Shown here: positions 1 through 6,214 of the stretch, piece after piece
How positions within the stretch are numbered: position 1 is the first letter of the stretch
Layout of the letters: the number at the start of each line of letters is the position of its first letter
Origin: Acidobacteriota bacterium
GTDB taxonomy: Bacteria; Acidobacteriota; Thermoanaerobaculia; Multivoradales; SZUA-115
Direction: 5' to 3'
Length of the DNA: 11,214 nucleotides
NCBI GenBank assembly: GCA_003231035.1
Contig: QIHU01000635.1
Location: 1-11,214, forward strand
Notes under the pieces: generated by a model
What the model saw: only the letters and a program-made list of their open reading frames with translations
Database searches by the model: none
Told to the model about the DNA's origin: nothing
Position numbers and translations under genes: made by a program

Positions 1-160
1 TGCGGATCCTATCCAGGACGCCGGCCAGCCGTTTGGAGGCCTCCGGTGAATAGTGGATCCAGTCAGTATTCCTGGGCAGCAAGATGACTTCGACGCGCCA
101 TCCAATTCCCACGCGCCGCCATTCGAGGGAGCCGTCAATCGGCTGCCGCGGGAAGATCAC
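1..160 (-). CDS. Possible partial CDS of unknown function running off the left edge
   Basis: On the minus strand a frame is open from about position 196 (just after an in-frame TGA at 199-197) to the window edge. A GTG at 160-158 is the only reasonable start. The reading gives a plausible peptide of about 53 residues that includes WRVEVILLPRNTDWIHYSPE, with mixed hydrophobic and charged residues and mostly G/C third positions. I do not recognise a family. No convincing Shine-Dalgarno sequence precedes the GTG. The same frame is also open upstream of the TGA, so this could equally be the end of a gene broken by a stop. The plus-strand alternative (53-280) looks less protein-like. Low confidence. 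Confidence 0.25.
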   Translation of the reverse strand, partial: MIFPRQPIDGSLEWRRVGIGWRVEVILLPRNTDWIHYSPEASKRLAGVLDRIR

Positions 161-318
161 TCCGCTTTGCTGACGTTTGAAGAGGTCCCGCGACGCTCAG
201 CGTTCAAGGTCGGTGCGCGCCCAGGAGATCGTGGCCCCGATCCCGTGAATGAGGAGCTCACTTGCTCGGGCGCTGTGTAACTTTTTCGATGGGAGTTGCG
301 CCGAATGAAGTTAGAGAA

Positions 319-349
319 TTTCCGCCACTCCAGACCTCGGGGGCGGAAA
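319..349. promoter_or_regulatory. 8-bp perfect inverted repeat in the leader of gene A
   Basis: TTTCCGCC (319-326) and GGCGGAAA (342-349) are exact reverse complements separated by 15 bases, about 46 bases upstream of the preferred start at 396. In RNA this would be a stem-loop in the leader; in DNA it could be an operator half-site pair. There is no T-run after it, so it is not a standard intrinsic terminator. I saw no convincing -35/-10 pair in 281-350. The regulatory role is inference. Confidence 0.35.
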
Positions 350-380
350 CCGCATGCCCCGAGGTCATTGGCCGTTCGAC

Positions 381-390
381 AGGACAGGTG
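381..390 (+). promoter_or_regulatory. Ribosome binding site supporting the gene A start at 396
   Basis: The purine-rich AGGACAGGTG ends five bases before ATG 396 and gives an acceptable Shine-Dalgarno match (AGGTG). A competing ATG at 354 has a G-rich stretch (339-346) upstream and would add 14 residues. The paralog at 6215 begins MKLKGRLI, which lines up with MVDLDGTL encoded from 396. This alignment favours the downstream start. Confidence 0.5.
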
Positions 391-395
391 TAGCC

Positions 396-3300
396 ATGGT
401 TGATTTGGATGGGACTCTACGCCGGCAATCCGATGATCTTGCGATCGAGAACTTTGCGGTGGTCGCCAGCCTGACCTTCGAGGTTGGCGGCGGTGATAAC
501 GGTCAGGCTTCCAGCTTCAGTGTGCCGGCCTCCGGCGGAGCGCGTAGCGATGCCGAAGGCCGCTTCCGGATCGAGATCGACGCCGAGGGGAGGCCGCAAG
601 ATCCGGTGGAGATCCGCGTCTCGGCGCCCAACGGCGTCCTCGTCCACCGCCTCGAGGTCGACCTCGAGACCCTCTCGGAGCCTCTCGAGATCCGCATCGA
701 TCCCGAGGCTCCCTTCAATGTCGAGCCCAGCGATGTGCCGGGTCTGGGAGAGCGGCTACGGGTGAGCGGTCGGGTGATTGACGAGGCGGGGGGGACGGTG
801 CCCAGCGGCTTACCGGTCGTCCTCTGGGGAGTCGATCTGGTCGATGGACCGCCACCGAAGCCGCGGCCGCTGCTGATCTCCGAGACCCAGAGCGACGGCG
901 CATTCGGCGGCGACTGGCCGGCGGATCCGCTGGCCGAGGCTTTCGGGAGGGTGGCCGGTGGGCCGCCGGTGCCGATCCGCCTCGACGAGGAGCAGCGGCT
1001 GGTGCGCGAGATCCTGCTGGTGACGCGGATCGCCGAAGAGGAGGGGGAATGCGACTGCTCGCAGGCGCCGCCGCGGGCCCCCGACGCGGTCGATCTCACC
1101 ACCAACCCCGGCGCCTTCTCGCAGGATCTCGGCGGCGGCTGCGTCGATCTCACGATCCCTAACCGAACCCTGGAAGAGTTCTCCTATTCCTTCGTCGTGC
1201 GCACCTCCGAGCCGCGGGTCAAAGGCATCAAGCTCGGCGCCCGGCGCACCGTCCCCCGTAGCCTCTTGGTCGATCTCCTCGGCGTCTCGCTCTCGGCCAC
1301 CGCGCTGCGCGGCGCCCGGCTCTCGTCGGCGACCCTGGGGCAAAGCGAGCTCGAGCTCGACGTCGAGAGCGCGCGCTATCTGGTGCGCGGCGATGCGGCG
1401 CCTCGTCCCGAAGCCATCGAGCGTGCCGCCTGGCTCTCCGAGGTATCGCATGCCCGGACCTTGATCGGCGCCTCGCTGAGTCAGCTCCCGACCCGCCATG
1501 CCCTGGATGCGGACCATGCCATCGAATGGGATACGCCGACCATCTACCCGGCGATCGAGATCGCCCACGGCCATCTCCTCGAATATCGCGAAGTATGGCG
1601 TGCCGACGGCTATTCGCTGGGCGATCTCGTCTACTCGCTACCCTTGGCGCCCGGTCAGCGGCGCCAGATCGCGGTGGTGGATTGGGAGCGCCGCAGCCGC
1701 TCGGCGCGTGAGGAGTCGCTGGAATTCGAAGAGGAGCTCGATGCCCTTCTCGAGCGCGACCGCGACATCCGCGAGATCGTCGGCTCAGACCTCCACGAAA
1801 CCACCTCGGCGGGCTCTCGAAACACCACTTGGGGAGTGGCGGGAGGGATCGGCGCCGGCTTCATCGGCTCGGGATTCGGCATCTTCGGCGGCGTCGCGGG
1901 CGGCGCCAGCGGCTCCGACTCGCAGGCCTGGCAGCGCTCCGCGCGCCGCTTCTCCGCCGACTCCTTGCAGCAGCTCCGCGACCGCGTCGGCCAGCGCTCC
2001 TCGGCGGTGCGCAGCCAGCGCTCCACCGTGGTGCAGAGCGTGGCGCAGGGCGAGACGGTGCGCGCCGAGACCGAGGTGATCGCCAACTACAACCGCTGCC
2101 ACGCCATCACCGTCGCCTATTTCGAGGTGCTGCGCCATTTCCTCGTCACCCACGAGCTGGCCAACGTCCAGGAATGTCTCTTCGTGCCCTTCCCGATCCG
2201 TGCCTTCGACCGCGGCAAGGCGCTGCGCTGGCGCGAGGCCCTGGGCCGCTTCCTCAAGAAGCGCTCTTTGCGCCGCGGCTTCGCCGCCATCGAGCGCATC
2301 GCCGACCAATGGGTGGGCTGGGACTTCCCGCGCTCACGCTATAGCGAGGAAGCGCCGACCACTCTCGAGGGAGAGCTGCGCCTCAGCTTCATCCTGCCGC
2401 GTCCCCGCGACGCCGAGGACGGATCCTTCCAGCTCGCCGAGTGGGAGGCCTATCGGGACGTGCTGCCCTTCTTCGCTCGCGACATCTTCAGCCGCTGGCT
2501 GGAGCAGGCCGTCGCTGCCAATAAGAGCGCCACCGCGGCGCGGGACGAGATCTTCCAACGCGAGGTCGCTCCCCAGATCGCCGCCAACCTGGTCAATCGT
2601 CTGCGCTTCGCCTACGTCGGCTCCGACGGCGGCGAGACCGAGCTGCCCCTCGACGCCACCCTGGTCTCCCGCTACCGCGAGAACCGCTCGCTCTACGTCA
2701 CCCTGCGCCCGGCTGGCGATCTGCCGGAGGTGCCGCGCGAGGACATCGCCTATTTCAAGATCGCCTACGAGGGCGCGGCCCTGCCGCCGGAGGCCAAGGT
2801 CATCGTGCAGAAGGGCCGGTTGCGCTACCGCACCGACCACATCTCGGCCCTGCTCTTCGACGGCCGGCGTCTCCTCGACGATCTGCGCGGCGGCGACCCG
2901 GTGGTGGTCGCCACCCCGGTGTCGCGCCGCGAGCTGCGCAACCCTCGCGAGGAGGATCGGGAGGCCGCCGACCGGCTGGTGGCCCACCTCAACGATCACC
3001 TGGAGTTCTACCACCAAGCGCTATGGCATTCCCTCGACGCCCAGCGCCGCTTCATGCTCCTCGACGCTCTCGAGGTGCCGGGCCAGGATGGCCGCAGCGT
3101 CGCCAGCCTGTGCAGTAACGAACTCCTAGGGATCGTCGGCAATAGCCTGGTGCTGCCGGTGTCGCCGGGCCAGCGCCTCGACACCGCGGTCAGCGCCACC
3201 GACGAGGAAGGCAACCCGGTGGACATCCGCAATGCCTACGCCACGCCCCCGGCGCCGGCGCTGCGGGTCAGCGTGCCGACGCGCGGCGTGTACGCCGAGG

Positions 3301-5888
3301 CGGTGGCCGGCGAATGCAGCGCCTGCGAGGCCATCGACAACACCCGATATTGGCGTTGGAGCACCGAGGGTCTGCTGGCGCCGCCCGAGATCCAGGGTCC
3401 GATCGACACCGGCAGCCGGGCCAGCGACGAGCCGGACCTGACCCCGACGGCGCCGCCCGCTCCCCTGGTGTCGATCCAGAATGCCCCCGAGGCGCCGGAC
3501 CCCTTCGGCCTCGGCGCCGCCTTCGCGCTGCTCTCCAAGCCCGATCTCTTCCGCGATGTCACCGGCCTCGAGGGCACCCAGAAGAACGCCGCGGCGGCCT
3601 TCGAAGCGGCGCTCTCGGCCGCCTCGGCGGTGGGTGGCGAGGCCGCCAAGCTGGCCCGCCAGCAGGAGCTCAGCAAGACCTCGGACCGCATCGTGGACCG
3701 CATCCAAGGAGCGGTGGACGATGACCTGCTCACCCCCCAGGCGGCGAAGCGCCTCACCGAATCCGTGCTCGGCGGCCTGGCCGGCCGAGAGGAGCCGGCA
3801 ACGCAGGCGCCGACCGAGAATAAGACGATCGAAAAAGCGGTCGACAAGCTCTCCCAGGCCGAGAGCGGCTCACTCAAGGTGGAGACCCCCTCCGAGACCG
3901 TCGAGGTGAGCTTCGATGACGCCGGCCCGCTGATCGGCGGCGCCGCCGTGCCGGCGACTCATCCGCTCCTGCCTGCGCCTCATAATTCGACGGACAAGCC
4001 CGTGACGGTCGAGGCGACCTTCGAAGGTAGGCCGCCTCGACCGGGCAATGACCTCGCCGACGACCTCACCCCCATCGTCCTGAGCGATCTGGAGGTCTTG
4101 CGAGTGTTCGTCAAGCCCGCCCAGCCCAATGCTCCGAATGCGGAGAGTGTCGGGATGGTCCTGCCGGACGCCAACGGGTCGAGCTATCGCCTGCGCCGGC
4201 CGCTCAACATCGTCTATCCCGCCGAGAGCGCCAGCTCCAAGAAGGCCGCCGGCAATCGCCCGCTGCCGATCGTGGTGCTGCAGCACGGCGCCCACCGCTG
4301 GTACCACGGCGGCAACTTCGTCGAGAGCTATAAGGGTTATCAATATCTGCAAGAGGAGCTGGCTCGCCAGGGGATCGTCTCGGTCTCGGTCGACGTCAAC
4401 GCGGCCAACGTTTTCGAGAGCACGCTAGTAGACATGCGGGCGGAGCTGGCCGTCACTGCGCTCGACACGCTGCTCACCCTGAACTTGGAGCCCTCGTCCG
4501 TGCTGCATGGTCGATTGGACTTTTCTAACGTCGGCCTCTTTGGCCACTCGCGAGGCGGCGACGCGATGGTCGCCGCGGCGCAACGCATCGCGTCGAGAAC
4601 CCCGCGGCCCCTCTATATCGTGAAATTCGTCTGCGCCCTGTCCCCCACCGACCTCAGCGGGCAGGCCAAGGCGAGTCAGCGGATGGCCCTGAGTCGCACG
4701 GACACCCCCTTCTTCTGCGTCCTCTATGGAACGCAAGATGGCGACGTGTCGGGCGCGGGCGGAGCCAAGAGCCTGGGCGGCACGGGCTTCCGGCACTATG
4801 ACCGGGCTGAGACCGATAAATCGATGCTGTTCCTAGGGGGCTGTGGTCACAATCGATTCAACACGGTCTGGATGCAAGATACCGGTGACGAGAGCGGCCT
4901 GCTCGCCATCGACAAGCTCTTGCTGCACAGCGAGGAGACCCATCGCGATCTATTGAAAGAGTATGTCGGCGCTCTCGCCCGCTGGCGCCTACTCGGCGAC
5001 GCTTCCGGCAAGAATCTCTTCGACGGCCAACGGCTCAACCGCAGAGGGGTCGCCATCTCGGTGCAATGGTCGTTTGGCCTGAAGGTTGAGGTGATCGACG
5101 ATATGGAGGGAGCGAGCACGACGCGGACCCTCAAAAACGCTAGCATCAAGCCCTTCGCCGATACGGTGGTGGGTGGCAGCACGCTCGAGCTAGAGACCAA
5201 CCACCAAACCCGAGTTCTCACCATCAAGCCAGGGATCGCCGCCCCGGTTTCCGCGGCCCTTGTGCTGGACTTGCCGGCGACTGTGCCCAAGGATTGGCGA
5301 TCTTTTAGCGGGCTGAACCTACGCGCCGCGGCGCACTTCGATCTCTCCGACCCGGCCACCATCTTTCTCGGCAAGGCGCCCGAGTTCGATGTTGTGATCA
5401 AGGACGGCTCCGACCGCCCGTTGACCCTCAAGTCCTTGCCCACCAAAGGGTCGAACACCGACCCGGATTTTCATCGTGGCGCGAGCCATGTACCGAATAT
5501 TGTCTCGGCCAAGACAGCCGGAGCGGAGACCAGGATCACCACGGCGCATGGGCATGGGGTGGTGGTGGGCCAAATCGTCGCGATCAAAATCACCGGGACC
5601 ACGCCGTCGCCCCTCGACGGTGAGCATAGAGTCACCACCATCGTCAGTACAAAAGAGTTCCGAGTCGCCAAGAGGATCCCGAGCGATCTCGGCGCCGGGT
5701 TGATCAAAAAAGTCGAGAATCTCTCGGTGCAGCGGCTCGAAACGATGTCGTATCTCCTACCGCCTCAAGGCGTGGATCCGGGGGAGGCCGAGACCGTTCT
5801 CAAAAACATCCGCAAACTGGAGATCACCCCGCAGGCCAACTTCCCGCAACATATTTTCATCGACTCAATCGAGCTGATCGAGTCTTGA
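396..5888 (+). CDS. Giant multidomain protein: conserved carrier region + alpha/beta hydrolase + beta-sandwich (gene A)
   Basis: About 1830 aa (1844 if ATG 354 is used). Residues 1-105 and about 120-215 are beta-rich repeats of transthyretin/carboxypeptidase-regulatory type (SDAEGRFRIE; VSGRVIDEAGG). Next come CxC (C219, C221) and C249, an IAHGHLL...VWRADGYSLGDL block (about 387-430), a glycine-rich hydrophobic stretch (480-506), NYNRCH (564-569) with YFEVLRH, VQECLFVPF (C594), HLNDHLEFYHQALW (from 864), CSAC (974-977) and an Ala-rich helical segment (about 1060-1130). Up to about residue 1180 it aligns with the paralog at 6215. The rest is different. It holds an alpha/beta hydrolase (about 1230-1560) with oxyanion-type HG at 1297-1298, nucleophile elbow GHSRGG (Ser1385), acid Asp1448 in YGTQDGDVSG and His1485 in GCGHNRF. 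It resembles chlorophyllase/PAF-acetylhydrolase/dienelactone-hydrolase-like enzymes; substrate unknown. The end (about 1562-1830) is a beta-sandwich resembling a carbohydrate-binding module, with an inserted small beta domain. I see no signal peptide. The carrier family is unnamed to me; an effector or structural role is inference. Confidence 0.9.
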   Translation: MVDLDGTLRRQSDDLAIENFAVVASLTFEVGGGDNGQASSFSVPASGGARSDAEGRFRIEIDAEGRPQDPVEIRVSAPNGVLVHRLEVDLETLSEPLEIRIDPEAPFNVEPSDVPGLGERLRVSGRVIDEAGGTVPSGLPVVLWGVDLVDGPPPKPRPLLISETQSDGAFGGDWPADPLAEAFGRVAGGPPVPIRLDEEQRLVREILLVTRIAEEEGECDCSQAPPRAPDAVDLTTNPGAFSQDLGGGCVDLTIPNRTLEEFSYSFVVRTSEPRVKGIKLGARRTVPRSLLVDLLGVSLSATALRGARLSSATLGQSELELDVESARYLVRGDAAPRPEAIERAAWLSEVSHARTLIGASLSQLPTRHALDADHAIEWDTPTIYPAIEIAHGHLLEYREVWRADGYSLGDLVYSLPLAPGQRRQIAVVDWERRSRSAREESLEFEEELDALLERDRDIREIVGSDLHETTSAGSRNTTWGVAGGIGAGFIGSGFGIFGGVAGGASGSDSQAWQRSARRFSADSLQQLRDRVGQRSSAVRSQRSTVVQSVAQGETVRAETEVIANYNRCHAITVAYFEVLRHFLVTHELANVQECLFVPFPIRAFDRGKALRWREALGRFLKKRSLRRGFAAIERIADQWVGWDFPRSRYSEEAPTTLEGELRLSFILPRPRDAEDGSFQLAEWEAYRDVLPFFARDIFSRWLEQAVAANKSATAARDEIFQREVAPQIAANLVNRLRFAYVGSDGGETELPLDATLVSRYRENRSLYVTLRPAGDLPEVPREDIAYFKIAYEGAALPPEAKVIVQKGRLRYRTDHISALLFDGRRLLDDLRGGDPVVVATPVSRRELRNPREEDREAADRLVAHLNDHLEFYHQALWHSLDAQRRFMLLDALEVPGQDGRSVASLCSNELLGIVGNSLVLPVSPGQRLDTAVSATDEEGNPVDIRNAYATPPAPALRVSVPTRGVYAEAVAGECSACEAIDNTRYWRWSTEGLLAPPEIQGPIDTGSRASDEPDLTPTAPPAPLVSIQNAPEAPDPFGLGAAFALLSKPDLFRDVTGLEGTQKNAAAAFEAALSAASAVGGEAAKLARQQELSKTSDRIVDRIQGAVDDDLLTPQAAKRLTESVLGGLAGREEPATQAPTENKTIEKAVDKLSQAESGSLKVETPSETVEVSFDDAGPLIGGAAVPATHPLLPAPHNSTDKPVTVEATFEGRPPRPGNDLADDLTPIVLSDLEVLRVFVKPAQPNAPNAESVGMVLPDANGSSYRLRRPLNIVYPAESASSKKAAGNRPLPIVVLQHGAHRWYHGGNFVESYKGYQYLQEELARQGIVSVSVDVNAANVFESTLVDMRAELAVTALDTLLTLNLEPSSVLHGRLDFSNVGLFGHSRGGDAMVAAAQRIASRTPRPLYIVKFVCALSPTDLSGQAKASQRMALSRTDTPFFCVLYGTQDGDVSGAGGAKSLGGTGFRHYDRAETDKSMLFLGGCGHNRFNTVWMQDTGDESGLLAIDKLLLHSEETHRDLLKEYVGALARWRLLGDASGKNLFDGQRLNRRGVAISVQWSFGLKVEVIDDMEGASTTRTLKNASIKPFADTVVGGSTLELETNHQTRVLTIKPGIAAPVSAALVLDLPATVPKDWRSFSGLNLRAAAHFDLSDPATIFLGKAPEFDVVIKDGSDRPLTLKSLPTKGSNTDPDFHRGASHVPNIVSAKTAGAETRITTAHGHGVVVGQIVAIKITGTTPSPLDGEHRVTTIVSTKEFRVAKRIPSDLGAGLIKKVENLSVQRLETMSYLLPPQGVDPGEAETVLKNIRKLEITPQANFPQHIFIDSIELIES
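4080..5076 (+). other. Alpha/beta hydrolase domain within gene A
   Basis: This part of gene A reads as a serial strand-turn-helix hydrolase fold: PIVVLQHGAHR (strand plus oxyanion loop), a helix ending in a GIVSVSVDVN strand, then VGLFGHSRGGDAM (Ser at 4548-4550), PFFCVLYGTQDGDVSG (Asp at 4737-4739) and LFLGGCGHNRFNT (His at 4848-4850). Order and spacing of Ser, Asp and His fit a complete catalytic triad. The GHSRGG elbow and QHG oxyanion loop are usual for esterase/lipase-like members. The actual ester substrate cannot be told from sequence. Confidence 0.8.
5085..5885 (+). other. C-terminal beta-sandwich of gene A with a nested beta domain (about 5481-5675)
   Basis: The end of gene A opens with VEVIDDMEG and closes with HIFIDSIELIES, a pattern common at the edges of carbohydrate-binding-like jelly-roll modules. 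Between its strands, about residues 1696-1760 read as a separate small domain: TRITTAHGHGVVVGQ, then IKITGTTPSPLDGEHRVTTI, then TKEFRVA. This is the recurring 'T-AHG--VGQ-V-I-G----LNG---VT-V-S---F-V' pattern of small beta domains found in phage tail and surface proteins. Both assignments rest on motif recall only; carbohydrate binding is not shown. Confidence 0.45.
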
Positions 5889-5896
5889 GGACGAGG
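5887..5896 (+). promoter_or_regulatory. Ribosome binding site of gene B overlapping the stop of gene A
   Basis: The GAGG at 5887-5890 starts inside the TGA stop of gene A (5886-5888) and lies nine bases before ATG 5900. A second GAGG (5893-5896) is too close to serve alone. The overlap suggests translational coupling. A TTG at 5885 could be an alternative start adding five residues, but it has no better upstream site. Confidence 0.5.
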
Positions 5897-5899
5897 CCT

Positions 5900-6202
5900 A
5901 TGCAAGTCGATAATGTCAGATTCGAAGCCCTTGAGGATGTGCCGGCCGAGCTGCTCGACCGTTGGAAAATGCGCGTCATCGTCGAAGGGGAGGGGTTCGA
6001 GGCTCGCGCCTTGCCCATCGTGGTAGAGGTCGGCGAGCAGCGCGCCCAGATGCTCGTGACTTTGATCACCGACGAGGCCGACGTAGCCGGTGTGCAAGGC
6101 CTCCTACCCAAGATCCCCACCCCCGGCGACGAGGTCTCGGTGGGCTACGCCGACAGACCGCTGATCGCCACCGGTCATGAATTCTCCGACAACCCGAGCT
6201 GA
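5900..6202 (+). CDS. Small acidic beta-rich protein, IPT/TIG-like (gene B)
   Basis: 100 aa from ATG 5900, starting 11 bases after the gene A stop and ending 12 bases before the gene C start, so very likely cotranscribed with both. After a helical N-terminus (residues about 10-22, ALEDVPAELLDRW) the chain alternates short hydrophobic strands: MRVIVEGEGFEARALPIVVE, then QMLVTLITD, then GLLPKIPTPGDEVSVGYADR. The run 'V-GEGF...P-V-V...LP--P-PGD-V-VGY' resembles IPT/TIG immunoglobulin-like domains. It is strongly acidic, with no cysteine, no signal peptide and no membrane segment. Its place between two large paralogs suggests an accessory, adaptor, chaperone or protective protein for them; the sequence does not say which. 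Confidence that it is a real gene is high, on spacing and codon use; the function is unknown. Confidence 0.75.
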   Translation: MQVDNVRFEALEDVPAELLDRWKMRVIVEGEGFEARALPIVVEVGEQRAQMLVTLITDEADVAGVQGLLPKIPTPGDEVSVGYADRPLIATGHEFSDNPS

Positions 6203-6204
6203 GG
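6201..6204 (+). promoter_or_regulatory. Ribosome binding site of gene C
   Basis: GAGG overlaps the TGA stop of gene B (6200-6202) and lies ten bases before ATG 6215. It repeats the arrangement between genes A and B and supports coupled translation of the three genes. Confidence 0.4.
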
Positions 6205-6214
6205 CGGTAGTGAA

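Noticed and set aside
53..280. Plus-strand frame of 75 codons at the left edge
   Set aside because: The peptide is low in hydrophobic pattern, there is no convincing ribosome binding site, and the minus-strand frame in the same place looks more protein-like.
1498..3129. Several long plus-strand out-of-frame readings inside gene A
   Set aside because: They are Arg/Ser/Pro-rich, lack ribosome binding sites and lie within the frame that matches the paralog.
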